A stretch of 64,000 nucleotides of DNA from Gracilaria domingensis (Eukaryota; Rhodophyta; Florideophyceae; Gracilariales; Gracilariaceae). Below the pieces are notes generated by a model. That model saw nothing but the letters and a program-made list of their open reading frames with translations. It made no database searches and was not told the origin of the DNA. Location of the stretch: positions 1-64,000 of the forward strand of contig VCMS01000206.1 in the NCBI GenBank assembly GCA_022539475.1. The letters are read 5' to 3'. The translations under genes and the position numbers were made by a program. Shown here piece after piece: positions 21,158 to 32,385 of this stretch; position 1 is the stretch's first letter, and the number at the start of each line of letters is the position of its first letter.

Positions 21158-22164
21158 GTGGACTGTACGGATCCTGCCTCCCATCCGGACGAGCAGTCGC
21201 TTTTACACGCTTTGGATGAGTATGAGTCGGCCACGCCAGTTATGTTGATGCGCAGCGTCCATTATAAAGTGAATTTCTCCGTCGGCTTTTCCCGATCGGT
21301 AATGTATCCACTTACAGGCGTTCTCGACACTGGCGCTGGCCCAAATCTCATTCATGAGCGGCATCTCCCGCCGCACTGGAAGACACTCTTACAACCCGAA
21401 AGGTCAAGAACATTACGGATGCCTCCCGTAATCGGATGGATATTCTGGATGTTGTTCCTCTTCTGGTACGAATTGGAGCTCTGCACGTACGGGTACCGTT
21501 CTTGGTAGCAAGTAAACTTGCGGACAGCTGCATCCTCGGTACCTCGCTTATCGACAGATATGTTTTGGCGATACTACCTCCAAAACGGACTGTCGTGCTA
21601 CGCCACTCACATCCAGTGGCAATTCAATCCGCGTCTGGACGAAGTACAACTCCGCCCGGATATCCTCAGAACCCTACTCCAACTACCGACCGGTCAACGC
21701 CTTCAAACAAAATTCGCGTTGCCCGCCCGGTAATGATACCCCCGATATCGGAATCTCACGTCCTGGTAACCTCCAAGGCCACAGGTCTCATGTTTATTCA
21801 AGGAAATCACCGCACGGCACACAAAAAAGAGCTCACTCTCCTTGCTAATGGTGTAATAGAACTCCGACCGGATATTCCTTTCTATGTTCAGGTGGCTAAC
21901 TTTTCCGACTGTCCGGTACGCCTACATAAAGGACCCATCGTGGGACTTGCCCTTCCATCTCCAATCGCTCTGATATCTCCGCTATTTTCGTCTCGGAGCG
22001 ACGAAACTAAGGAGGGGGCCCCAACTCCCAGTCTTTTTCCGATGCAGACACGGATGACCCAGCCGGACAGAAGCCACCGACGAGCATTGAAGAGGTTTGG
22101 ACCTCAAAGGTACAGTTGTCTTCCGAGTTCCGATCCGAACGGGATAAGGTTATCGAGCTGCTAG
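21158..22164 (+). CDS. E2 protease region (fossil)
   Basis: Aspartic protease motif GVLDTGAGPNLIHERHLPPHW, equivalent to VLDTGAGPNLVNAK of E1. Further on come SKLADSCILGTSLIDRYVLA and the conserved SGxxGLxxI-like region before RT (LANGVIELRPDIPFYVQVANF). This links gag to pol. The region is broken. Confidence 0.8.
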
Positions 22165-22177
22165 ACGGTTCCAAGAT

Positions 22178-25100
22178 ATGTGTGACGGCCACTTAGGCCG
22201 TATCGCTGCCGCGAAGCACCGCATCCAACTGGAACCTGGTACGAAACCTATCTACCAGATGCCATACCGAGTGGGTCCTGCACGTTGCGAACTTGAACGC
22301 AAGGAAGTCAGCAAGCCGCTGGAGATGGGTGTAATTGAGCCCTCATCGGCCGAGTGGGCTAGCCCGGTCGTGTTCGCTCAAAAGAAGGACGGCAGCCTCC
22401 GCTTCTGTGTGGATTACCGCCGTCTTAACGCAGTTACAGTTCGGGACACTTATCCGTTACCGAGAATGGACGAGTTTATCGATTCACTGGGGGACGCGAA
22501 GATATTCTCCACCCTGGATGCCAACAGCGGATATTGGCAGACCGAAGTGGATGAAGCCGACCCGAATAAGACGACGTTTACCTCCCACATGGGACTGCAT
22601 CGGTATACCCGAATGCCGTTCGGGTTGAAGAACGCACCAGCGACTTTCCAGAGAGCGCTGGATATCATACTGTCTCGTGTGAAATGGCAGTACGCGTTGG
22701 TCTATCTCGACGACGTTATCATCTACTCCCGTACGGTCGCTGAACATTACGACCATGTTCGGACTATCTTATCACTCCTCCGATCGGCTGGAATAACTCT
22801 ACGTCTGGATAAGTGCTACTTCTTTAGTGGTACTGTAGATTTCTTGGGCCACGTTATCCGTCCAGGAAATGTACAGGTCTCTACTAAGACTCAAGATGCT
22901 ATCCAAGCGGCTAAACCACCCACCAACCAAACGGAGCTTCGGTCGTTCTTGGGACTCTGCAACGTCTTCCGACGCTTCGTGCAGAACTTTGCCCGAATTG
23001 CGGCTCCTCTGAACCACAAACTCGAGAAAGGCCAACCGGTCAACTTCGAGACACTGAACGATACGGAATATGAAGCATTTGATGAGCTACGTAGCCGGTT
23101 AATACGGCCTCCTATCCTGGCTATTCTACGCCCGGATATGCCGTACGTTCTGGATACCGACGCTTGCGACAAACAAGTCGGATGCGTCTTGTTACAGAAG
23201 CAACCGGACGGTGATCTTCTCCCAATCGGATACTGGAGTCCCTCATTGACGAAAGCCGAACGGGCTTACTCTACAACCGAACGGGAATGCCTCGCTGTAG
23301 TCTGGGCAATACTGCACCTTCGACCGTACCTGGAGATGGGCAGGTTCACCCTCCGAACGGATCACCATGCGCTGAGGTGGATACTCAACCTGGCGGACGC
23401 CTCTGGACGGCTCGCTCGCTGGCGACTCGGTCTGATGAAGTACGACTTCGATATCGTACACCGACCGGGCATAAAACACCGGGCCCCCGATGCGCTATCA
23501 CGCATCCAAACGGACGGAGAGGACCAGACACCCCTTGACGAAGAGGTTACCTGCCTCTTGGTTGAGGACCGAGCAGAAGATGACAAAGACCTCATAGCAG
23601 ACGTCTTAGTTGACGGCGAGGCCTTGAAGGACGTCGCTATTGACTGGTGCGACGAGAACGCACCGATCGGATGCCCCGAGGTTATGGCTATTGTAGAGGA
23701 AGGAACGGAAGTCCAACCGATTACTCTGGAAGAGCTCATTCGAGCTCAGGCTGAGCATGAGTACTGCAAGTCTGTACGGAAAGACGTGGGTAACGGCATT
23801 ACCCTCTTCGACGTTAACCGCCACGGAGTACTCATTCGCCGCTCCCCCCTGGACGGAGCACTACAGAAGGTAGTGCCTCGCTCCCTTGTTCCGCGCGTGC
23901 TCTATCTATCGCACTATCCGCGTTTGGAAGGACACCCGGGCGGAACGCGTTTGTACAACACTCTCCGCAGGGACTTTTACTGGCCACAGATGGCCAATGA
24001 TGTATACCAGACCGTTCGGGATTGCCGCTCGTGCGCTGCTATCCGCGGCACACGACACCGTTTTCAGAAAAGACTGAAGCTCTTTCCCGCAACGGGCCCA
24101 CTCGAGTTCGTGGCTATGTACATTGTCGGTCCTTTTCCGAAGTCCGTGAATGGGGCTGAATACATTTTGGTGATCACCGACCGGTTCACGAAGCTCTGCA
24201 GAACTATCCCGCTACGGTCTACCACTGCTCCAGTTGTGGCCAAAACATTTCTGGAGAACTGGGTCTATCCGTACGGGATCCCTAACTACCTACTCACTGA
24301 TAACGGCCCTCAGTTCGTCGCGAAGTTCTTCGAGGAAGTATACCGCTCGCTGGGTACGAAACACGTCACAACAACGGCATACCATCCGCAGACGAATGGC
24401 CAGGCCGAGCGGTTCAATCGTACGCTACTACAACGCTTGCGACATTACGTTGCGGATCACCAGTCGAACTGGCACGCATACGTACAACCGCTTACGTACG
24501 GATACAATCTACAGGCTCACCGAAGCACGGGCACCACACCATTCGACTTGGCGTTAACCCGTGTTCCGCCGAATGTTGTTCTAAACGAGCCAAGCTCCGC
24601 TACGGATCCTGCTACGCCGACGCAACCTACCCCGGGTCAGATGAAGCGTTACACACTACGCCTTGTAAAGGCTACGCTTCAATCCGCGCGGAACCGTTTC
24701 ACAAACGCGCAACGCAGGTATAAGGAGAACTTCGACAAAGCCGTACGGGTGACTCCACGTTTCACTGAGGGAGAGGAAGTTTTCCTTGACCGTCCTGAGA
24801 CTACTCCGACCGGAGGCGTTCTCGAAGAGCATGAGCGTACGTCGCAGAAGCTGTTGCAAAAGACAACAGGGCCCTACAAGGTTGTCTCCGCTACGAACGA
24901 TACGGTGACAATCGATGTCGCCGGTATACACGATGCCGTCAGCATTGACCGCGTCACCCTGGCTCCCGCTCGGAACCGGTCCCAACCGGTGACAACCGAA
25001 CGAAAGCGCGGCGTACAAGCCGACCCGGAATGCCCTGATGCTGACGAGCCCGTTTCGGACCAGACTAACACTCCCACTGGAGCTTCTGACCCTACAGGAC

Positions 25101-25297
25101 ACCTCTCGGATACTACCGGGATCGTCGACAAAATTCTCGCTCACGGGATTGCTGACGATCCTCCGCACGGAATGGTTTACCGCGTGCGGTGGTATGGATA
25201 CGGTGCTGCAGGTGACTCCTGGGAACCGCCGGAAAACATCCCGCAGCACTTCCTTGCGCGATACTGGAAGCGCGTAAGCCGAACAGAGTCGCCTTAA
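22178..25297 (+). CDS. E2 pol: RT, RNase H, integrase, chromodomain
   Basis: Single open frame of 1039 codons. The RT begins near its start, with SLRFCVDYRRLN, MPFGLKNAPATFQRAL and YLDD in LVYLDDVIIYS (about residue 175). RNase H runs from YVLDTDACDKQVGC and includes FTLRTDHHALRWI. The integrase has an HHCC zinc module (HPGGTRLYNTL, CRSCAAI), LLTDNGPQF and HPQTNGQAERFNR. The chromodomain lies near residues 990-1035 (VYRVRWYGYG, DSWEPPENI). This is the best-preserved pol in the window. It lacks its own gag start and would be made as part of a longer polyprotein. Confidence 0.93.
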   Translation: MCDGHLGRIAAAKHRIQLEPGTKPIYQMPYRVGPARCELERKEVSKPLEMGVIEPSSAEWASPVVFAQKKDGSLRFCVDYRRLNAVTVRDTYPLPRMDEFIDSLGDAKIFSTLDANSGYWQTEVDEADPNKTTFTSHMGLHRYTRMPFGLKNAPATFQRALDIILSRVKWQYALVYLDDVIIYSRTVAEHYDHVRTILSLLRSAGITLRLDKCYFFSGTVDFLGHVIRPGNVQVSTKTQDAIQAAKPPTNQTELRSFLGLCNVFRRFVQNFARIAAPLNHKLEKGQPVNFETLNDTEYEAFDELRSRLIRPPILAILRPDMPYVLDTDACDKQVGCVLLQKQPDGDLLPIGYWSPSLTKAERAYSTTERECLAVVWAILHLRPYLEMGRFTLRTDHHALRWILNLADASGRLARWRLGLMKYDFDIVHRPGIKHRAPDALSRIQTDGEDQTPLDEEVTCLLVEDRAEDDKDLIADVLVDGEALKDVAIDWCDENAPIGCPEVMAIVEEGTEVQPITLEELIRAQAEHEYCKSVRKDVGNGITLFDVNRHGVLIRRSPLDGALQKVVPRSLVPRVLYLSHYPRLEGHPGGTRLYNTLRRDFYWPQMANDVYQTVRDCRSCAAIRGTRHRFQKRLKLFPATGPLEFVAMYIVGPFPKSVNGAEYILVITDRFTKLCRTIPLRSTTAPVVAKTFLENWVYPYGIPNYLLTDNGPQFVAKFFEEVYRSLGTKHVTTTAYHPQTNGQAERFNRTLLQRLRHYVADHQSNWHAYVQPLTYGYNLQAHRSTGTTPFDLALTRVPPNVVLNEPSSATDPATPTQPTPGQMKRYTLRLVKATLQSARNRFTNAQRRYKENFDKAVRVTPRFTEGEEVFLDRPETTPTGGVLEEHERTSQKLLQKTTGPYKVVSATNDTVTIDVAGIHDAVSIDRVTLAPARNRSQPVTTERKRGVQADPECPDADEPVSDQTNTPTGASDPTGHLSDTTGIVDKILAHGIADDPPHGMVYRVRWYGYGAAGDSWEPPENIPQHFLARYWKRVSRTESP

Positions 25298-26561
25298 TGT
25301 AGGAGGGGGAATCACTGCCTTCTCTTTCTTTTGCAGCTCCGAGCGTTAGCGCTCTGGAAGAGAGGGAATCTCGGCTAGCTACTGACATTCTAACATCTAT
25401 CTCACGCAGAGACTAGTCTCGTCCAAGCAACCGTACGGACCTTCTCAATCATTAAGGAACCCGCGCGGAAATTGGGCAGAGTTTCTTCCCGCCCCGGACG
25501 GGGCTAGAACTCCGAACGGTTTGTTATGCCCTCCTAGGCTTGCTAGGAACACCGTGAAGCCGCACCGAGGTTTTCAGATGGCACCGACTTCGAATGGGTG
25601 TTCGGTACTCTCGACAATTCCGCACGGCGCTTACTGAGCTAACTTTGTAAACTACAGAACGGCACGGACGTCAGGAGGAGTGGAGTCAACGCGCGGGTTT
25701 ACTATGTAGTATGTCCTCCGTATGGGAACTGACATAGTCTCCCCCCGCTCTTCCCGGGCTTGACACACCGCACGGCTCCCTAGACGTTTCTTGAACGCCC
25801 CTCCGTAGAGATATGGTCCCGGTGGCAATACCGCACCGCTCTGTGTACTCACACGCCTTGCGTTGAACAAACACCGATCGGCGGGAACTACGCCAAAGTT
25901 CGGGGACACCCCGTCTCTCTAACGCACTAGTAACCGAACTGACTAACTGATCTTGGAATGCCAATTTTGGCGCTCAAGTAACGAACGGAATAGCGGCACA
26001 AGGAGCTGCGCTGGAACCCACGCGTAAACGGAGTACAGCGCTGCGCAATTCGAGCGCACTGCATACTCCCTACGGCGGTATACGGCGAGCGCGCGACACC
26101 GCAGCGCACGGTTACTTGCAAGGCGAATCAAAAAATTGGATGCGGAAATTGCCTGCCCGTACGGGGTGAAAAACGCCGATGCAGTGTTTGGCTCGTATCT
26201 CCGGAACGGCGGCGTTTCAGGGGCTGAAAATGGCCGATTTGCACTCTCCGCACGGTCAAATACTTAGAACGTTTTTGGCTTGCACGCGCACGCCATTACG
26301 TGCAATAATGTATACTGAATCGGCTACTCAACAGCGTGTGGCGCGCATGCACTCCGACCGGGATTAATACCGAAATTTTCGGATTGCGATGCCTGCCGGC
26401 ACGCGCGAGACACCGCACGGACGGCGAGCATGCCCTCCGAGTTGTTGCCAGCGGAGTTGTGTCGACTCGGAGAGCGCTACCGCTTGCCACACCACGCGCC
26501 GTTTCCGGAAGTCCAAGTGCCGCTCGGAGATGCAATCATGGCCACCACAAAAACACCGATC
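25298..26561. other. E2 spacer between the convergent pol and antisense genes
   Basis: About 1.3 kb without a convincing gene. It is rich in CCGnnCGG and cgnACGG words, for example CCGTACGG near 25427 and CCCGTACGGG near 26157, CCGATCGG at 25874 and CCGACCGG at 26354. Short ORFs on both strands here have no recognisable content. Confidence 0.55.
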
Positions 26562-26567
26562 TTTATT
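26562..26567 (-). promoter_or_regulatory. AATAAA polyadenylation signal after the E2 antisense gene
   Basis: TTTATT on the plus strand is AATAAA on the minus strand. It lies about 34 bp beyond the last antisense codon, in the same relative place as the signal of E1. Confidence 0.55.
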
Positions 26568-26600
26568 GAATGACGCCGCATGGGCGCGGTAACAAGTCCG

Positions 26601-29531
26601 CTACGGGATGCGCTTCCCAGGTGTGGGGAACGTCTTTGAGATGCCGAAACGGACACCAGGCGTACCACCGCGACCGCCGCGAGAACCACGACCGCCACGG
26701 GGGCAACGACTACTGCTTGCGCCAGACGCCGCGACCATGGCACGACCTCGCGTCAGTGCTTGCGACGCAGAGCCCGAACCCCGACTGGAACTTCTCGGCT
26801 GGAAAAGGCTGTGCCCCACACGCGCATGCACAAGTCGTCGCCCTCCTCGCGCCTCACTGCTGGCCGGCGTTCCTCTGGATGACGCCGAGGGGCTCTGTCC
26901 GGCCCAAGTTGCGATCCCAGACGTGTGCGTCGGGCCTGCGCACCCGTTCGGCAACGCGGAGCTCCCACATTCCTTCAACTGCCCGGACGGAGTGAGTCTC
27001 GATGGCGGGAAGATGCCACAACCGGGCGGAACCGTATCCGACGGTGTGGGTGTCGTACGCCGAACGAGGTTACCAGCGCGGAAACCGGTCGGATGACTAG
27101 TTGTAGGCACCTGGGATGACGCGGCTGGTACGGTAGTTGACGCGGAAGTCACTGGAACGGGTATACCAACCGAGCTGAAAGCCAGGGGAACTGCGACAGA
27201 CTGTACGGGCGGCGCATAACTACCGCTCGGAACAGCTTGCGAGACCGACGCGTGAGGTGCCAACGGTGCCGAACTCGTAGCAGCGGGTTGATGTAACCTG
27301 GCGGCAGTTATCGCCGCCATCGCGGCCGACGCTTCCATGCCGAGCGGAACATCTGGAGCAATAGAATTCAATGCTGTACGGACGTTGTTGTACTATTCGC
27401 GGCTTCGTTGATGCGCAAGGTTTACCTCCGATGCGGTGTGGTTGTATCTCTGAAGCAACTCTCCCAACTTCAGTCTGTGCGGACCGACCGGAACGTCGTG
27501 AAACACCTGTGTGTAACGACCTATCAGGTCGTGCGCCATACCGGTCATGAAGATTATGACGTCAAGAAAGCCATCGTGGTCGACTTGGACAAATCTTTCC
27601 AACAAGACGAGCCGCGTTATCCACCTCTCGGCACAGTTCAAAGCATCCAACATCGACGTTGGGGCCCCCTCATCCGCATCGCGACAGATCTCTTGCAATC
27701 GCAAGAGAGCAGCATTCTCTTCCGCACCGATCGGATCAGTCTGCACCCCAGCCTCCTTGGAGGTAGCAGAGGGTAGGATCTGGCCCAAACCTTTGGACGG
27801 AACCCTCTCGACATTCTCTTCGACCTCGAGCTTGTTAGGATCCATGAAACCGAGCGGATAAAAATCCTCTACCTCGGAGAAATCCCATAACGGCCGTGCG
27901 GACTCAGGCAGCAGGCGTTGAACGATCGCAGGGGCTCCTGCAGCGTTGACCGGCATCGGGGGAAACTGCCCTTAGTGAGGATTGAACCACAGAAAGCCGG
28001 GCGTATCTGACCAGTCCGTCATGACCGAAAGGAACAGCCATTTCTTGACCGACGGAACCGTAAACTCCGTACCTCTGAGTAGGTTCTGCAGGCCGATCTG
28101 CATCAATACACTAACCAACCCGTACGGAAGAGAAAAGAGCCGACCAAGCCCCGACGGTTCGTGACTTCCTGGCTGACCGGGGAAGCCCCGAAAAAAGTTC
28201 AAACGCGGGTCCTCCGTCTTGGTGAAAACTCTCACCCCTTCCCTCGCGGCCTGTAGAAACGCCATGAGAACGCACACTACCCACTCGTCGTACGCAATCC
28301 TCATAGTCCGCTCGGAAATCGCGCTGTCGCTCAGCACGTCATCTGAGTAATATGCCAGGACTGGTGGAGTGATAACGGAGAGGTTGCGTGGAGCATCCAA
28401 ATCGGCCCAATTCTCCGGTATCTTCACGTAGAAGTTCTTCCGCTCGGATGGCGCAATGTCGAAGAACTCGACGTTATGCCAACCGTACATATATCCGCCC
28501 AAACTCGAACGGATTCTTGCCTCCGTAGCAGCGTTGTCGCCCCAACGACGCCGGTTCAGAAAGTATAACTTATCGTACGGCGGCTGGAGCATTACCATTT
28601 CGAGAGGATTACCGTTCGGATTTGGTTCGTTCTCATCGGAAAGCATACACGTCACCAAGCTCCGCATTCGGCCTTGGTAATCATACTCCTCCAGGCAACG
28701 GAGAAACGGCATATCGCAACTGCCGACGGTGCTTTCTTCGCTCCGACCGGTTATTCCCGGGAGGTGCCTCCACCTCGCCTGCCACGCTTCCATTCTCGTC
28801 CGCTTCGGATTCCGACCGGTTCGCTCCTGAAAGGAACGATGTGCAGGAACCGCGGCAAAACGACGGGCATCAAGATATCCGTTCAGGGCGTCATTTGCAA
28901 GGTAATCTTCTACCGTATACGGTGGCTGCTTTCCCTGGCTCGGTGTCTTCGCCTTATTCCGTGTACGGTTCAGACGGTGGTCGAATTGCTGACCCGGAAG
29001 TGAAACCTGAAATACGGCTGGTAAGTTGGTTCCAGTATGAGGCACTGGCTGAACTGCACCGATCGGGTTAGGCACCATGTTCGTCGGAGTGAACGTTTGC
29101 ATCACCGGAGGCTGCTGGAACTCGTTCGGAGGAGCCTGACCGTAAGTAGGCATCAAAGGCGCTGTCTGCGGATACGCTGGCACGAACATTTGCCCTAACG
29201 TCGCTCCAGAAAGGTTGGGGTTCCCGAACTGCGGAGGAACTGAAGGACCAGGCGGAAGAGGGGCGCTGCGACGCGGGATGGGAACACCGCCCATGTTACC
29301 ACTCGGATGGTAGCCGCTCGGATTCTCCGACGCATTTCGATTCCCGCTCGGTTGATTAGTCATGTTTGCGTCCGCAGGAAGGGATGGGATGGATCTCGCT
29401 TCGGGTTGCGGCGTAGTGTAATCGTCGATCTCGCTCGTGAGGTCGATAAGGACCTGTGCACTCTCCCGCCCGGTCTCGGTCGGCGGTGCTGATTGTGGAT
29501 ATGCGGCTTCACTCCCGGTTGGAGACTTCAT
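26601..29531 (-). CDS. E2 antisense gene, unknown function (fossil)
   Basis: Minus-strand coding region convergent with pol, starting about 200 bp from the 3' LTR. The N-terminal third is Pro/Asn/Gly-rich and probably disordered. A globular middle has HNVEFF (28461-28478), ITPPVLAY and EWVVCVLMAFLQA (near 28250-28290), matching E1 motifs HNVEYW, PTAPVLAC and EWAVMVAILALQA in the same order and spacing. A helical part follows (RWITRLVLLERFVQVDHDGF), then a Pro/Ser/Ala-rich part, and the end has an RGG tail (CPRGGRGSRGGRGG). It is read in consecutive open frames and is broken about twice. No known family recognised, no membrane segment and no enzyme motif. Confidence 0.75.
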
Positions 29532-29724
29532 CTCTCATATGCCGTACAGTGCGAAGCATCGCGCGCGAGGGAGCGGAACTGACAAGGAGGGCGTTACGGT
29601 CGGACAGGCGTACGGCGTACTGGACTACCGATCGAAACCGCAGCCAATGCTCAAGAAAGCCGGATTTAATTTACAACATATGTCGCCAGTCCTCGATTGG
29701 GCGCGCCGTGGACGTCGCGCGCTC

Positions 29725-29735
29725 TAGGAGGAGGG
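29725..29735 (+). other. E2 polypurine tract
   Basis: TAGGAGGAGGG followed by TC and the LTR start TGTAG. It parallels AGGAAGGGGTC/TGTAG of E1. Confidence 0.7.
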
Positions 29736-29736
29736 T

Positions 29737-30318
29737 CTGTAGTATAGTGAGGTCAGCGTTGTTGTATGGGTGATCCGATTCGTGTGGCAGGTAAGAAGGG
29801 GTGCGTCAGAAGCTGTCGGGAAACGCGAAGTGTCCCACATGCGCCGATATGGCACACCGTGCGGACTTGTACGATAGGAAATACACGTAGCATAGTTGTA
29901 GATAGATGGCACCCGCTCGACCTCTGGATATTTTCGCCATGTGAGCAGGGAGCCGATTCGGACTGTAAGCGGTGAGTTGCAGAGTCGAGGTGCTACTTAT
30001 GCACCTCCGCTCCTCCCGTACACCCAACTAGTAAAGGGTAAGCACCACCGCCCTGAACTATCTTTTCGCTAAGTCAGACCTGCGACTAGACCGCGACGGA
30101 CAACTATTAGGTTTCCAAGCCGTTCGGACTCAACGCGCGTTTCTCGACCGCGCCTGACGTACCCAACCGCCCAGTCTTCCTACGACCGCCCGGTGCTGGC
30201 GGTCATTTCCACGCGTCACACTCTACAACCGACCGGATCACGGGACTACACGCCCCGCTTACGAACCGTTCACGGATCGCGCCTCTAGGACTCTTTTGCC
30301 TGACGGCGCTATCTCACA
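29737..30318 (+). repeat. E2 3' LTR
   Basis: Pairs with 18241-18802. It is about 20 bp longer through small insertions near its start. It ends CTCACA, followed by the CACCC duplication and then the copia integrase. Confidence 0.9.
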
Positions 30319-30836
30319 CACCCGAATACCCGTAGATGCGACACATCTGGCTTTTGTCCAGACCATTTTTCATGTGGACTTTGATCGCCTAATATTTTTG
30401 TGGGCATATAATTCCTTAGGCAATTTGCAGTCTGTATTGCCTCGGCCCAAAATTGACGAGAGAGTTTATGATAAAATAACATACATCGAGCCTTTTCACA
30501 GAACGTACGATTTGCTCTTTCCGCAATACCATTCTGTTGTGGTTGATAAGCTCCAGTTGGTTCGTGAATAATTCCTTTGGCCTTGAAATACTTTTCCGTT
30601 GCCTTTGAAATATACTCACCACCTCGATCGCTCCTAATTCTTTTCACAGATGTCCCTGTTTGATTTTCTGCAAGGTTCAGAAATTCCTTGATTTTGTTGC
30701 GCGCTTCGTCCTTTGTCCTTAAAAAATAGACAAATGATTTCCTTGTGTAATCATCTATAAAAGTCATAAAATAATGTTTTCCACTTCTCGATTTCACACT
30801 CATAGGGCCGCAAAGGTCAGTGTGTACCAGCTGCAT
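30319..30836 (-). CDS. Copia-A integrase core (fossil)
   Basis: The frame includes HTDLCGPM, FMTFIDDYTRKSFVYFLR, IRSDRGGEYIS and PQQNGIAERANRT, the D, D and E regions of a copia rve integrase. It ends at the E2 junction within HLRVFGC, which in intact copia elements leads on to the AYVxIP block. Confidence 0.9.
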
Positions 30837-31055
30837 TTTTTATTTCGAATAGAATTTTCCGATTGCAGGAAATGAGCGCGAAACCATTTTTCCAAGAGCA
30901 CAGCCTCTGCATGTTCCGACATCTTTCAGTTCTAACTTTTCTGGAAGCCCTACGGCAGTTCCATTAGAAATTATCTGAGATAATACAGATTTTCCAGCGT
31001 GTCCAAAACGTGCGTGCCATAATTCTTGCTGGCTGAGGGTTGCCGCATATGCTGA

Positions 31056-31475
31056 TTAGGACCTGTTTTCAGCTACAAATCCGTTAAAAGAATATGTTCC
31101 ATTCTTTTTCTTCACATTAAGAATTAAATCATGTGTTTTTTTTTGAAATATTTTGCAACACTGGTTTTCAAATTTAACCTTGTGCCCTCTTTCATCGATT
31201 TGACCGACTGATAAAATATTGGTAGCAATATCTGGCACGAACAGAACGTCCCGAATTTTAAGGTCATCGTTTTCCTTGTTCTGAACAATATTCAATGCAA
31301 CTGTCCCTTTCTTGTCTGAAGTTACAGTAGTTCCATCGCCAAGACGAATATTAACGGGGTCAATAATTTCAATTGAGTCTTCTGAAAGCCAAGATAAATT
31401 ATTAGTCATATGAAATGACGCTCCTGAATCAATGTACCAGGTTCCAAATATTTTTCTCAGATTATTCTGAACCAT
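31056..31475 (-). CDS. Copia-A protease (fossil)
   Basis: WYIDSGASFHMTNN is the copia aspartic protease active-site motif. VLFVPDIATNILSVGQID is the usual conserved second block. It lies between gag and integrase, as expected. Confidence 0.9.
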   Translation of the reverse strand: MVQNNLRKIFGTWYIDSGASFHMTNNLSWLSEDSIEIIDPVNIRLGDGTTVTSDKKGTVALNIVQNKENDDLKIRDVLFVPDIATNILSVGQIDERGHKVKFENQCCKIFQKKTHDLILNVKKKNGTYSFNGFVAENRS

Positions 31476-31555
31476 TAAAAATGTTCCAAAGCTTCCATGT
31501 TCTGTGGTCTTTTCGCTAGAATTTTGTTCTGCCTTTTTGCGCTTTTTGCAGTCCG

Positions 31556-32206
31556 CTAATTATGTCCTTTCTTATGACAGAAATGGCATTTGTACGGAAA
31601 TGCCCGTTTTCCAGAGTTTGACTTCGTCTGTAGTAAATTACCAGACACCTGTCCCTCGTTGCTGGAATTTTGTCTCGACTCCTCACGAAGTTTTCGAGCA
31701 TGTATTTCTTCTACGCTCAATTTTTCTGCGATATTTTCCAGTGTCACCACGAGACTTTCGTACGATTTTGGAAGACTTCTTAATAATCGCATAATATATT
31801 CTTCCTTTGACTTCTGTACACCAAGCTGTTGAAGTTTTGTTTTGAGCTTTTTAAGCTCTTCTATATGTTCTTTGGCAGACTCATTTTCGCCTAATTTCTT
31901 AGAAACAAAACGCTCTTCAACATCCATTTTGTGAGCAATACCTTTGTTTTCCTAAACCTCGGCGAGAGATTGCCAGGCTTCCGTACCACTTTTGGCTTCC
32001 TGAACATAAACAATTTGATTGTCATCGACTGACAAACAAATGTCTATAAGAGCCTTTTCATTGGCTTGGGTATTATTTTCTTCTTCCGAAACGGCTTTCC
32101 AGTAGTTCTTCTTCTTTAGATAATTAATCATTCTGAACTTCCAGGAGAAATAATTATCCCCATTTAGCTTCTCGATTTTGAAAGGGTTTCGGTCTTCGGA
32201 ATCCAT
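31556..32206 (-). CDS. Copia-A gag (fossil)
   Basis: Starts MDSEDRNPFKIEKLNGDNYF, with SWKFRMINYLKKKNYW. This is the typical N-terminus of copia gag (L-x-G-x-NY-x-x-W). The middle has LGVQKSKEEYIMRLLRSLPK and ENIAEKLSVEEIHARKLREE, and a CCHC zinc knuckle reads CHFCHKKGHN at the end. Broken once or more. Confidence 0.88.
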
Positions 32207-32364
32207 TTTTACACTTCGATAAAACGGATGTACGGTACGGTATTCTTCGTTTTTAACCGTTCTTCGAATAATAGATTTCTTTCGTTATATTCGACTTCGA
32301 ACTTCTACGTTGTTCGGATAGACTGACTGACGGCCGACTTCTAAGCGTGACTGTAGGTTTCGAC

Positions 32365-32385
32365 GTGGGCCGGGCCCATAACCTT
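32365..32385 (-). other. Copia-A primer-binding site, half-tRNA type
   Basis: On the minus strand the LTR end CACAACA is followed by AAGGTTATGGGCCCGGCCC. GGTTATGGGCCC is the sequence used by Drosophila copia, which primes from an internal fragment of initiator methionine tRNA instead of the 3' end. Confidence 0.8.

Larger units (their letters stand above)
18241..30318 (+). mobile_element. E2: Ty3/gypsy chromovirus with an extra antisense gene (fossil)
   Basis: LTR retrotransposon of 12.1 kb inserted into copia-A. The LTRs are 18241-18802 and 29737-30318 and clearly form a pair, with small indels. CACCC at 18236-18240 and 30319-30323 is a perfect 5-bp target duplication. The copia integrase frame stops at the right junction and copia sequence resumes at the left one. 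Order: 5' LTR, primer site, gag, protease, a 1039-codon RT/RNase H/integrase/chromodomain frame, a 1.3-kb spacer, a convergent antisense gene, polypurine tract, 3' LTR. Broken at roughly five places, chiefly in gag and the protease region. Confidence 0.95.
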
